The notes below the pieces were generated by a model. The model saw only the letters and a program-made list of their open reading frames with translations, did not search any database and had not been told where the DNA came from. Shown in pieces: positions 52,477 through 61,276 of a DNA stretch of 64,000 nt. Source of the stretch: Treponema berlinense (GTDB lineage Bacteria > Spirochaetota > Spirochaetia > Treponematales > Treponemataceae). The DNA is taken from NCBI RefSeq assembly GCF_900167025.1, contig NZ_FUXC01000008.1, positions 65,745-129,744 of the forward strand, written 5' to 3'. Position numbers and translations under genes: made by a program. The number at the start of each line of letters is the position of its first letter. Positions within the stretch are counted from its first letter, which is position 1.

Positions 52477-53988
52477 TTATAAATTTGAAATTTTTTCAAT
52501 GAGCTTTCGTTTGTCAATCTTTCCATTTTTTGTAAGAGGAAATTCATCAATATAAATAAAATCTCCTGGAATCATATAAGTTGGCAAAGTCATTTTTAAC
52601 ATTGAAACAATGTCTTTTTTTTCAGTTTGTTTTCCAGTGTAAAAGGCTGAAATCTTATTCTTTGTAAATACACAACATGAACGAGTGATATTTGAATGTT
52701 TTGTAATTTTACCTTCAATTTCACCAAGTTCTATTCTATGTCCCATGTGTTTTATCTGAGTATCTTTTCTTCCAACATAATACAAAAGCCCATCATTTCC
52801 ATATTTTGCAAGGTCGCCTGTCCGATAAATTCTTTCAAATTTTGCTTTTTGAAGTGGATTCTGCACGAAAACTTCTTCTGTTTTTATGGAATTGTAGTAT
52901 CCTAAAGCAACACAAGTTCCACTTACGCATAACTCAGCTTCTGTTTCAGGTTCTGTTACAAGTTTGTTGTTTTCATCAAGAAGTAGAATTCGCTCATTTG
53001 GAAATGGAATTCCTATTGGTAATTTTTCTGGGGGGGGGAATACACCTTTTGGAATTTTATAATATGAACAATTGCAAGTTATTTCTGTAGGACCATAGAG
53101 ATTTATATATTGTGCTTCAGGAATATTTTTCATCCAAATTTCAAGTTGTTTACAAGGCATTACTTCACCTGAAAAAAGTATCTTGTTTATTTTTGAGGGA
53201 ATCTTGTATTCAAATCCATTTAAAGTTGAAATTATGCATAATGCGCTTACTGCCCAAATCAAAGTTGTAATTTCTCTCTCTATCAAATAATCAAGCAGTT
53301 TTGTTGGAAATGAAAAAAACAGTTTTGGTACAAGGTGGACTGTAGCACCTGTAAACACTGCACTGAAAATATCTTTTACACTTACATCAAAATCAAATGG
53401 AGCTTGATTTGCAATGTTGTCATTTGCTGTAATTTCAAAAAGTTCTGTAAAACAAGAAATGAAATCAATTACAGAACGGTGGCTTACAATAACAGCTTTT
53501 GGCACTCCAGTAGAACCTGATGTGAAATTTGCATAAACTGCGTCGGTGTCAATAATTTCTTTTCTTCTTGAGTCATTATACTTTGCTTTATTTTTTTCAG
53601 CCTGTTTTTCAATGTCATCTACAAAAAGAGCTTGTATATTTAAATTTGAAAGTTTTTTCTCGAAACGGCTGTCGGCGATAATATTTTTTACTTGCAAAGT
53701 TTGAATCATTGAATCAATACGAGAATCTGGAAAAGTCGCATCAAAATAAGAATAGAAACAACCAGAATAAAGAGCAGCAAAGAAATATTCAACAGTTTTT
53801 ACACTCTTATCAATCATTATTGGAATCGCAGTTCCTGCTTCAAATTTAGCGGACAGGATTGTTGAAAGAGCTCTTGCTTTTAAAACAAGCTCTTTCCAAG
53901 TAATAGAAGTTTTCGTATCTGCAAATGCTGTTTTATCAGGATATTTTTTAGCTGTTTCTTCTAAGTAATCGAGTATGGAAAATTTCAT
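52477..53988 (-). CDS. Amino-acid adenylation enzyme, DltA-like
   Basis: The 503-residue AMP-forming ligase has the adenylation motifs in order: FTSGSTGVPKAV, LYGPTEIT, YRTGDLAKYG, GRKDTQIKHMGHRIELGEIE and the C-terminal catalytic Lys in LTKNGKIDKRKL. DltA charges the carrier protein with D-alanine; the amino acid here is not known. A C9 tract on the coding strand (plus-strand G9 at 53030-53038) at about residues 317-319 is in frame as read. A slip would remove the C-terminal motifs. It starts the three-gene minus-strand operon ending in the carrier protein. Confidence 0.9.
   Translation of the reverse strand: MKFSILDYLEETAKKYPDKTAFADTKTSITWKELVLKARALSTILSAKFEAGTAIPIMIDKSVKTVEYFFAALYSGCFYSYFDATFPDSRIDSMIQTLQVKNIIADSRFEKKLSNLNIQALFVDDIEKQAEKNKAKYNDSRRKEIIDTDAVYANFTSGSTGVPKAVIVSHRSVIDFISCFTELFEITANDNIANQAPFDFDVSVKDIFSAVFTGATVHLVPKLFFSFPTKLLDYLIEREITTLIWAVSALCIISTLNGFEYKIPSKINKILFSGEVMPCKQLEIWMKNIPEAQYINLYGPTEITCNCSYYKIPKGVFPPPEKLPIGIPFPNERILLLDENNKLVTEPETEAELCVSGTCVALGYYNSIKTEEVFVQNPLQKAKFERIYRTGDLAKYGNDGLLYYVGRKDTQIKHMGHRIELGEIEGKITKHSNITRSCCVFTKNKISAFYTGKQTEKKDIVSMLKMTLPTYMIPGDFIYIDEFPLTKNGKIDKRKLIEKISNL
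53030..53038 (-). repeat. Homopolymeric C9 tract inside the DltA-like gene
   Basis: Nine G on the plus strand (C on the coding strand), coding part of F-P-P-P-E. Nine keeps the frame; other lengths truncate the enzyme before the motif YRTGDL, switching off the aminoacyl decoration. Confidence 0.85.
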
Positions 53989-54024
53989 AATTTCTCTTAT
54001 AATAAATAATTTTTTATTATTATA

Positions 54025-55152
54025 TCACAAAAAAAGGTTAAGGTACAACTTGCCGCAGTTTTCTTTTTTGTAACGTTCTTCGAGTTTTTGCGCGATTTTT
54101 ATGAGTTTATTTTCTGACTCTGGATTTTCTATTATATTCAGTATTAGTTCTGCCAGTTCCTTTTCATCGGTTGCGTTTTCTACATAATTGCATAATCCTT
54201 GTGTTGCCTCAAAAAGGGATGTTTCTTTTGTTGAGATTACTGGAATTTTGCATATTGCGGCTTCTACAGGTGTGCGTCCGAATCCTTCAAATAAAGACGG
54301 AGTTGCAAACAGCGCCGCATTTGCCAGTAGCCAGTTTCTCTCTTCATCTTTTACACGGAACAGCAGCTTTATACGGCTTGAAATTTGATTAGCTTGTATG
54401 TATTCCTGCATTTTATTCCAAATGCTATCTTCTTTGTATCCGCCGCAAAACACTAGATTCAGGTCTGTCTTGTCCTTTATTAGATTGAATGCCTTTAGAA
54501 GTGTCATTGGGTTTTTCTTTTCGATATATGCATTCAAGTCAAGAATGTATTTTTTTTGTTCAATCTCAGGAACTTTCTGCTGTCTTGAGACATTAAACAC
54601 AATCGAGTTTGGAATTATAGGAATATCTTTTTTACATCCTGTTGTTTTTATAATGTCGTTTTTTGTGTAATTGCTTATCGCTATAAGGGAAGTTGTGTTG
54701 TCATTTATAAACTCTGTGAATTTTGCCGCATCCTTTTTTGTTCCGTGGTGAATTCTGTAAATATCATGGATTGTTGCGAATGTCTTTAGCTTGGTTCGCA
54801 CAAATGTCTCATTCATGGCATAAGGAAACCATATTGCTTTTGCTCCGCTTTTTTCTGCAATTTTTCTGAACGCACCGCATTTTTTTATAAGTTTTGCCGC
54901 TGTCTTTCTGCCTCTCGTAAGTTTGTAAAGAAGAGTTACCGGCCACCACTTTGCAACAATAATTTTATAAGCCGGAAATCTTTCCTTGAAAAAATCAACA
55001 TGGTTAAAATTTACAATAAGGCAGAATTTGTCTGACTGTCCAAGCTGAACAAAAGCATCCAGCAAATCTGCTGTGAAGATTGAAGTTGAGTAGGTAAGTT
55101 TTTTGCTCTTTGCTTCTGAATGGGCAAAAAAGGTTGTGTCTATTGCAATCAT
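54025..55152 (-). CDS. GT4-family glycosyltransferase
   Basis: The 375-residue GT-B glycosyltransferase has HDIYRIHHGTKKD, ILDLNAYIEKKNPM and FEGFGRTPVEAAICKIP. ATG 55152 is chosen because AAGGAG lies 7 bases upstream; ATG 55158 is too close to it. The ribosome-binding site is part of a small hairpin (55157-55176). It follows the capsular-synthesis-type gene whose 3' end has a G9 tract. Sugar specificity is unknown. Confidence 0.9.
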   Translation of the reverse strand: MIAIDTTFFAHSEAKSKKLTYSTSIFTADLLDAFVQLGQSDKFCLIVNFNHVDFFKERFPAYKIIVAKWWPVTLLYKLTRGRKTAAKLIKKCGAFRKIAEKSGAKAIWFPYAMNETFVRTKLKTFATIHDIYRIHHGTKKDAAKFTEFINDNTTSLIAISNYTKNDIIKTTGCKKDIPIIPNSIVFNVSRQQKVPEIEQKKYILDLNAYIEKKNPMTLLKAFNLIKDKTDLNLVFCGGYKEDSIWNKMQEYIQANQISSRIKLLFRVKDEERNWLLANAALFATPSLFEGFGRTPVEAAICKIPVISTKETSLFEATQGLCNYVENATDEKELAELILNIIENPESENKLIKIAQKLEERYKKENCGKLYLNLFL

Positions 55153-55156
55153 GCGC

Positions 55157-55176
55157 ATTCTCCTTTTGAGGAGAAT
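55157..55176 (-). promoter_or_regulatory. Hairpin covering the ribosome-binding site of the GT4 gene
   Basis: ATTCTCC-TTTTGA-GGAGAAT is a perfect 7-bp stem that would pair the AGGAG of the downstream gene. Translation from the upstream gene could open it. Confidence 0.5.
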
Positions 55177-55192
55177 ACTTTAGACACGAAAA

Positions 55193-56197
55193 TTACTTTA
55201 CTTTTGTACCCCCCCCCGTTGTTTTTGATGCGGATTTGTAACAGGAAGAGGCGTTGTATTCCTCAAGAATTTTTTTATAAATTGTATTTTCTTTTTGAAG
55301 GTCAGAATCTTTCTTGAATTTGTATGTTAATTTGTGGATATCGGACATTCGTTTTAGCTGTTCCATTCGTTCTTTTGAATATTCTGTGAAAAGTTCACGC
55401 TGCATAATATGAGGCGGAACATCTGAAAAGAACGGAATTAAATTCCATTCTTTGTTATATTTTTCTGCGGCGAGTTTCATAAAAAAATAGAAAATAAAGT
55501 AATGAATTTGGTAGTTGTATTTTTCCCAATATTTATAATGCAACTCTCTTGTCAAACATAAAATCGGGTTGTTTTTTTCTGCTGACAAAAACCAGCTTTG
55601 AGCTGCTGTTGCCGGGTCATTTTTTTCATTTGTCTTAAATGCAAAAAGTGGTGTGTTAAAAGCATAGTTAGGCTCTGCCGTGCACAAAACAGTCGAGTCA
55701 ATCCAAGTTCCGCCGTAAGTTATTAAAAGCTCAAGCCTAAGCAAGTCCGAAAAATGCGTTCGCGAGATGATTCCTTTTTTATATTTTTCCTTTATAAAGT
55801 CCGGCATTGAAACATAATCCCACATATTTGATTCGGTGATTATATTTATTTTTTTATCTGGCATATTCCTGCGGACGCTTTCAAGGCAGGCTTTTACAAT
55901 ATCAGGGGCATTTTCCTCTCCCTGAAACCAGCACCACCATACTATATCCGAATATTCGTGCGAGGTATTTTCCTTTGTTTTGTATTTTTTTAGAAAACTT
56001 GAATACTTAGTCTTTAGGTATGTGTAAATAATCCAGTTCTTGTTTACCTTTTTTAGTTCTGGATTGGTTTCTTTTAATGAAATTTTAAACCATGCAGAAA
56101 GAAATATATATCTGATATATGCTTTTAACGTATCAAAGAATTCTTTCTGCTTATTTTCTTTTAGCAGGATTTTTGTCTTAGTAATTAGATTTAACAT
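55193..56197 (-). CDS. Capsular polysaccharide synthesis-type glycosyltransferase (GT32-like)
   Basis: The 334-residue protein resembles Caps_synth/GT32 enzymes. It has IVWWCWFQGEENAPDIVKAC, RTHFSDLLRLELLITYGGTWIDSTV with the DxD-like WIDS, and no signal peptide. ATG 56197 overlaps the flippase stop by 7 bases; AAAGG precedes it, and a longer frame to 56389 would run inside the flippase gene. A G9 tract on the coding strand (55209-55217) lies in the last few codons (T-T-G-G-G-T). It would transfer a hexose or glycerol-type group to the polymer. It is a paralogue of the gene at 60377. Confidence 0.84.
   Translation of the reverse strand: MLNLITKTKILLKENKQKEFFDTLKAYIRYIFLSAWFKISLKETNPELKKVNKNWIIYTYLKTKYSSFLKKYKTKENTSHEYSDIVWWCWFQGEENAPDIVKACLESVRRNMPDKKINIITESNMWDYVSMPDFIKEKYKKGIISRTHFSDLLRLELLITYGGTWIDSTVLCTAEPNYAFNTPLFAFKTNEKNDPATAAQSWFLSAEKNNPILCLTRELHYKYWEKYNYQIHYFIFYFFMKLAAEKYNKEWNLIPFFSDVPPHIMQRELFTEYSKERMEQLKRMSDIHKLTYKFKKDSDLQKENTIYKKILEEYNASSCYKSASKTTGGGTKVK
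55209..55217 (-). repeat. Homopolymeric G9 tract at the 3' end of the capsular-type gene
   Basis: Nine C on the plus strand. With ten bases the frame would run to a TGA overlapping the second ATG of the downstream GT4 gene; with eight or eleven it ends within a few codons. Confidence 0.85.
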
Positions 56198-57648
56198 TTT
56201 TTTACCTTTATTATTCTTTTTTTTATTGTTTCTGCCAGCATTAAGGCTGTATCTGTCCGTAAAACCAGAGTTGTAGCCGCGTAAATTGCAGCACCTGCAA
56301 TAATTCCAAGCAGAATCTGTAAAAAGACATTTTTTATAAAATGAAGTATTGCAAAAACAGCGGCTGCCATAAAAATACAGGACACGCAAACTTTTATAAA
56401 ATTATTCAGAAACCCATTGTGCTTTATATGTTTAAAACTGAAGAAAATTTTGTAGACGGTTATGATTCCTTCTACAACAAATGTTGAAAACGCTGCTCCA
56501 AAAACTCCCCATATAGGAATCAGAAGACTGTTTAAGGTAACATTCATTACGCAGCCGATAATCTGCGACTGAAGTGAAACTTTTTCCATCCTTTGAGGAA
56601 TAAGAACCATATTATCTGCAAAAGATGCCACCGCTATAAACACTATCACAGGCGACATTATAAGCATTGCCGGAAGCGCGGCTAAAAATTCTTCTCCACT
56701 GAAAAGAAGTATAAGAGGTTTTGCCAAAAGCATTATTCCAATTGCGGACGGCAGCGAAAAGAATAGCGAAAAATTCAAAGCCTTTGAGACAATTTTCTGG
56801 TATTCGTCACTTTTGTTTTGTCCAAGATAATAAGAGGAGCGCGGAAGAAGTGTAGCAAGAATTGCTGTAATAAGACCTACTACAAGCCCCTTGATTTTAT
56901 TCGCGGCGGAATAATAACCTACGGCACTGTCAGTCAGCATAAAGCCAAGCATCACAGAATCTAAGGCAGTGTGTACTTTTGATGCGACAGACATTCCAAA
57001 AAATGTGAATATAGGTTTTAAGTGCCGTTTAATTTCTATTGCTGTCTTTTCAAAAAAGTTTACAAACTTTCGTGCATAGAAAATATTGCATATATTTGAG
57101 CCTACGCTTGAAAACACTCCCATAAAAGCATATGCGACATAGTCATCTGGAGTGCGTACAAAAACAAAAAGAAGCACCAGACTTATGACCTGGAAGATGA
57201 CAGAGCGTATCGTTACATATTTGTATTCTTCATGCACATTAAAAATCCAGTCAACTCCGATTGTTGTAAACAGAATTTTTGTGGAACACACGATAAGAAG
57301 AACCCTGTATTCAGAAAATTTGCTGACGAATACAAGTGAAATGAAAAGCAAAATGTAAGAAAATACAGTTGAAATGAGATTTATAGTAAGAATTTCGCGG
57401 AATATCTTGTTCAGCGCATGCTTGTCATCACGAACACGGACAGCCTCCCGTGCGGCATAAGAAAAAATTCCAAGACTTGCAGCAAGTATGAAGTATTCTA
57501 TTACAGAATTTGCAAAATTTACTTTTCCAATTCCTGCCGGCAATAAAATTCTTGAGGCGTAAGGAAAAGATATGAGCGGAAAAGCAAGGTTCATAAGGGC
57601 TTTTATAAAACTGTAAACCGCATTCTTTTTTAGAGATTTTTGTACCAT
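56191..57648 (-). CDS. Wzx-type polysaccharide flippase
   Basis: The 485-residue protein has 12-14 predicted membrane segments and matches the MATE/MVF-type oligosaccharide flippases. AVYSFIKALMNLAFPLISFPYASRIL and MSVASKVHTALDSVMLG are typical of Wzx. It would turn lipid-linked repeat units across the inner membrane. Its stop overlaps the next gene. A Wzy polymerase is not seen in this window. Confidence 0.9.
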   Translation of the reverse strand: MVQKSLKKNAVYSFIKALMNLAFPLISFPYASRILLPAGIGKVNFANSVIEYFILAASLGIFSYAAREAVRVRDDKHALNKIFREILTINLISTVFSYILLFISLVFVSKFSEYRVLLIVCSTKILFTTIGVDWIFNVHEEYKYVTIRSVIFQVISLVLLFVFVRTPDDYVAYAFMGVFSSVGSNICNIFYARKFVNFFEKTAIEIKRHLKPIFTFFGMSVASKVHTALDSVMLGFMLTDSAVGYYSAANKIKGLVVGLITAILATLLPRSSYYLGQNKSDEYQKIVSKALNFSLFFSLPSAIGIMLLAKPLILLFSGEEFLAALPAMLIMSPVIVFIAVASFADNMVLIPQRMEKVSLQSQIIGCVMNVTLNSLLIPIWGVFGAAFSTFVVEGIITVYKIFFSFKHIKHNGFLNNFIKVCVSCIFMAAAVFAILHFIKNVFLQILLGIIAGAAIYAATTLVLRTDTALMLAETIKKRIIKVKKC

Positions 57649-57738
57649 TTTTTTATATTATTTTATTTTACTCCATTTTTTTTCATATTTCTATTGCTTC
57701 TTTTTTTTGTCAAGCAAAACTGAAAATTTTAAAAGAAG

Positions 57739-59328
57739 CTATTCTTCCACAATTTTCCACTTAACAAGGTTTCTTTCCTTTGTGGAAAAACTTGCGCCGA
57801 TTTTTATAATCCGTTTTCCGCTTGACTTGTACGGCCCGGCGTATTTTGCCTCTTCAATCTGATTCAATGCCTCATCTGCCGTTTTATCCCTCTTGAACTC
57901 AAATATAAAGACATTGTTTCCGTTTAAAAGCACGCAGTCAGCCCTGCCGAACGATGATGTCTCCTCAACAGTTGACCACTGGCCCAGCAGCGTGAACACA
58001 AGGTAGAACACATTCTGGAAATTCTGCTCTATGACACTGTCCTGTTTTTCCTTCCTTGCGGTTGTGTAGGGAAGAGTCGCAAAAAGAGACTTGAACCTTG
58101 CCATTACGCTTTCTGCGTCGCCTTTTTTTATGTCGCGGGCAAAGGAGACAACATCAAGCCCTGTGGAGCGGTTGTTGTTCAGGATTGCCGGGGCAAGAGA
58201 GTTTATGAACGCGTACTTCACCTCGTTGTTCGGGTATTTTAAAAGATAAACACCGAATTCCCTGTCGTAGCCCTTTATTGTAAGGTAGCCGGTCTGATAG
58301 AAAAGCGGAACCGGGTTAGGGTTGTCGCTCCTGTAGTCCTGAAGCTCCTGCGCGGTGGCCTCCACGCCGTTTGAAAGATCCATGTAGTTCATCGTGCTTT
58401 CCTGAAGTTTTTTTATAAGGAAAGTCGGTGTTCCTGTTGCAAACCAGTAAAGTGAGAAGTCCTGTTTTTTCAGCGCGTTCAGAAGGCTGAAAGGATTGTA
58501 GACACCCTCGCTGTTTTCATAGAAATGGTAGCCGTCATACATCTTTTCAAGCTGAGCTATGCAGTCTTCTTTTGAAAGATTGTTCTGCGCCGCAAAGCCT
58601 TCAACTTCTTGCCCGAGATTTTCGAGCATCTCTTTTTCTGTGATTCCGCAGGCTGTTGCATACTGGCTGGAAAGAGAGATGTCTTCCAGCTGGTTCAGGT
58701 CGCTGAATATGCTCACCTTGCTGAACTTTGTAACACCTGTCAAAAATACGAATTTCAGGTCTTCGTCCAATGCTTTGAGAGTGACATACAGACCACGCAA
58801 GATTTCTCGGTTATCGTTTACAAGACTTTCGTTGCTCTGGGCGTCAAGAAGAGGCTTGTCGTATTCGTCTATAAGAACCGCCGCCTGAAGACCTGTTTTT
58901 TTCCGCGCGGTCTGCACAATGTTTATGAAGCGGCCGGCAAAACGGCTTTCAATTTCTGTAATGCCGTATTCTTCCTCATATTTTTTAAGCTGCAGGTTTA
59001 TGCAGTCCTCAAGTGTTCCTTTTGAAGAAAAATTGTCCTGCGCAAAATTCAGATAAATTACCGGATAAGCTTTCCAGGCGTCCGGATTGTCCTTTTCGAG
59101 CTGCTCAATCTTCAGTCCATTAAAAAGTTCCTTCTTGCCCTCAAAATATGCCTTTAAGGTTGAAAGAAAAAGACTTTTTCCAAAGCGGCGCGGCCGGCTA
59201 AGAAAGTAAACCTTTCCTGAATGCACAAGATTGTACACAAATTCCGTCTTGTCTATGTAAATGTAATTGTTTTTTCGTAAGTCTTCAAAACTCTGAATGC
59301 CAATCGGCAGTTTTCTGATATTTTGCAT
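57739..59328 (-). CDS. AAA-ATPase-like protein with C-terminal PD-(D/E)XK nuclease-like domain (DUF1703 type)
   Basis: The 529-residue protein belongs to the AAA-ATPase_like/PDDEXK_9 family, common in many copies in gut and oral anaerobes. It shows the N-terminal PIGIQSFEDLRKNNYIYIDKTEFV, the P-loop region SRPRRFGKSLFLSTL, and a C-terminal nuclease-like FIFEFKRDKTADEA. Its function is unknown; a mobile or defence role is often guessed. The base composition is richer in GC than its neighbours, suggesting transfer. Its last 104 bases also occur as a stub at 43835-43938. Confidence 0.9.
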   Translation of the reverse strand: MQNIRKLPIGIQSFEDLRKNNYIYIDKTEFVYNLVHSGKVYFLSRPRRFGKSLFLSTLKAYFEGKKELFNGLKIEQLEKDNPDAWKAYPVIYLNFAQDNFSSKGTLEDCINLQLKKYEEEYGITEIESRFAGRFINIVQTARKKTGLQAAVLIDEYDKPLLDAQSNESLVNDNREILRGLYVTLKALDEDLKFVFLTGVTKFSKVSIFSDLNQLEDISLSSQYATACGITEKEMLENLGQEVEGFAAQNNLSKEDCIAQLEKMYDGYHFYENSEGVYNPFSLLNALKKQDFSLYWFATGTPTFLIKKLQESTMNYMDLSNGVEATAQELQDYRSDNPNPVPLFYQTGYLTIKGYDREFGVYLLKYPNNEVKYAFINSLAPAILNNNRSTGLDVVSFARDIKKGDAESVMARFKSLFATLPYTTARKEKQDSVIEQNFQNVFYLVFTLLGQWSTVEETSSFGRADCVLLNGNNVFIFEFKRDKTADEALNQIEEAKYAGPYKSSGKRIIKIGASFSTKERNLVKWKIVEE

Positions 59329-59406
59329 GGAACAATGATAGCATAGAAAAGAGGAAAAATAAATTACTATTTTTGATTACTCCAGAATGCGACTTGAGGT
59401 TTTAAT

Positions 59407-60300
59407 TTAAAATTTTTGCTTTAGGTTAAAAAGATATTTATACAAACCTAATGCAGAAAGAAAGAATTTTATAAAATTTACGGCGGACGGATTATATTTT
59501 AAAATCATTTTCATTTCTTCCTTGGGATTTTTGCCTGTCTTGCAAACAAAAGAGGCTTTCTTTTTGAAAAAACTTTCAACAATTTCCTTGTCAGAAAGAA
59601 TAGCATCCTTGTGTTTTTCAAAAAGCATTTCCATTCCCCTGACACCCTTTTGAGGATTTTTCGTTATGGAATCTTTTTGCTGGTAGACATCAACAAGAAC
59701 AGCCTGTTGATAATAAAACTTGTATTTTTTTACTAAATCAAGGGAAAGAGCCCAGTCAGTGAATCTTGGCTGATTTTCATCGAATAAAATATCCTTAAAG
59801 CATTCAGCCTTTCCAATGATTGTCTGAGTTGTAGTGCAGTTGTATTTTAATAATTGCTTATATGAAATAAGACCTTCCTTTACTAATTTCTCATTTGGAT
59901 GATTATATAAATATTTGTGAGTATCTTCATCGTTTACAGCAGTTTGACAGCACAGAACATCAGCGTTGACTTCTTTCAACTTATTTATTTGAACTTTTAG
60001 TTTATTTAAACGCCATATATCATCGCTGTCGTGGTGGGCAATATATTCTCCCGTACTTGCCTTTATGCCTGTGTTTCTTGCTGCATTTTGCCCTTTATTT
60101 TTAGAATGTCTGATAATTTTCAGTCTTTTGTCATTGATTTGTTCCAAAATGCTGATTGTATCATCGGTCGAGCAGTCGTCTACGACAATCAATTCGATAT
60201 TCTTGAAAGTCTGATTCAAAACTGAGTTTACCGAGGCTAAAATTGTATTTCTTCTGTTATAAGTCGGAATAATTCCAGATACTAAAGGTTCGTTTTGCAT
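59407..60300 (-). CDS. GT2-family glycosyltransferase
   Basis: The 297-residue inverting GT-A enzyme has GIIPTYNRRNTI at the N-terminus, VVDDCSTDDT, and DSDDIW as the DxD site. ATG 60300 is preferred to the upstream in-frame TTG because GGAAATT precedes it. No membrane segment is obvious. It lies between the DUF1703 gene and another capsular-type gene. Sugar specificity is unknown. Confidence 0.9.
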   Translation of the reverse strand: MQNEPLVSGIIPTYNRRNTILASVNSVLNQTFKNIELIVVDDCSTDDTISILEQINDKRLKIIRHSKNKGQNAARNTGIKASTGEYIAHHDSDDIWRLNKLKVQINKLKEVNADVLCCQTAVNDEDTHKYLYNHPNEKLVKEGLISYKQLLKYNCTTTQTIIGKAECFKDILFDENQPRFTDWALSLDLVKKYKFYYQQAVLVDVYQQKDSITKNPQKGVRGMEMLFEKHKDAILSDKEIVESFFKKKASFVCKTGKNPKEEMKMILKYNPSAVNFIKFFLSALGLYKYLFNLKQKF

Positions 60301-60376
60301 GGTCAATTTCCAAATTGATTTTACTGGGACTTCTCGTCACTTATATGAGAGTGCAACATGAAAAGGCTGTTTTGCG

Positions 60377-61276
60377 TCATTGCCATTCTAAAAAATATCC
60401 GTAAACAGTTTCTTTGCCGTTTATCTCTTTTTTATAGTCTCTTTTCCAGTTAAGCTTGAAAAAAGTCGATTTTGACAGAATGCTATCTAAAAGTTCTTTT
60501 GAATATTTATCATTAAAATGTCTGTCGAGTTCTTTTATTCCTTGATTATTGAGTGGCACGGCATCTACAAGCTTCCTGAAATTTGGAATATAATTATATC
60601 CGGCAAGCATTGCATAGTCAATGAAAAAATAGTCAATCAGCTTGTTGTATTTTTCCCAATATGAGAAGAATATGTCGCGGCAAAAACTGTGTATAATCGA
60701 ATTTTTTTGTCCGGCTTGGCAGAAACCTGTCCATTTTCCCTTTGTGATCTTGCTTGTTGAGGTTTCATAATGAATTGAAAAATACGGAAGCGCAAAGCAA
60801 TTCTCAGGAATATTCCTAGATACAAAGATTGTTGCATCTAACCAAAGCCCGCCATGCTTGGAAATAAGAGCCATACGGAGAATATCAGAAAAATGGGTAA
60901 GGGTGATAATGCCTTTTTCAACTTTTTCTATTATGTAATCGGGAATGTCTGCGTAATTTTTCCAATTTTCTTCTGTGATTAAAACCACCGGGTGATTTTC
61001 TGCATTTTTTGTTATGCTATCAATGCATTTTTTTACAAGGATAGGTGCAACGTCATAGCCTTGCCACCAGAATATCCATATAATTCCATTATTTTCAGAG
61101 AATTTTTCTTTTTTGGAATATAGTATTTCTTCTGCATGACTCTTGTATTTTTCTATAATTCCTGAAAAATCTTTTTCAATAAACCTTTCTATTACAGAAT
61201 TTGGATTTATGAACTTGAAGAGTTTAGAAAGTTTGTTAAGAATTTTTTTTGTGATAATTAGAACGAAAATTTTCAT
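60377..61276 (-). CDS. Capsular polysaccharide synthesis-type glycosyltransferase (GT32-like), second copy
   Basis: The 299-residue paralogue of the gene at 55193 has IIWIFWWQGYDVAPILVKKC and LTHFSDILRMALISKHGGLWLDATI with the DxD-like WLDAT. It starts inside the stop of the upstream chimeric remnant (ATGA), so it probably remains translationally coupled to it. It has no homopolymer tract. Confidence 0.85.
   Translation of the reverse strand: MKIFVLIITKKILNKLSKLFKFINPNSVIERFIEKDFSGIIEKYKSHAEEILYSKKEKFSENNGIIWIFWWQGYDVAPILVKKCIDSITKNAENHPVVLITEENWKNYADIPDYIIEKVEKGIITLTHFSDILRMALISKHGGLWLDATIFVSRNIPENCFALPYFSIHYETSTSKITKGKWTGFCQAGQKNSIIHSFCRDIFFSYWEKYNKLIDYFFIDYAMLAGYNYIPNFRKLVDAVPLNNQGIKELDRHFNDKYSKELLDSILSKSTFFKLNWKRDYKKEINGKETVYGYFLEWQ

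Noticed and set aside
43835..57849. The bracketed segment as a composite transposon
   Set aside because: The matching ends are gene fragments, not insertion sequences, and no transposase lies at either end.
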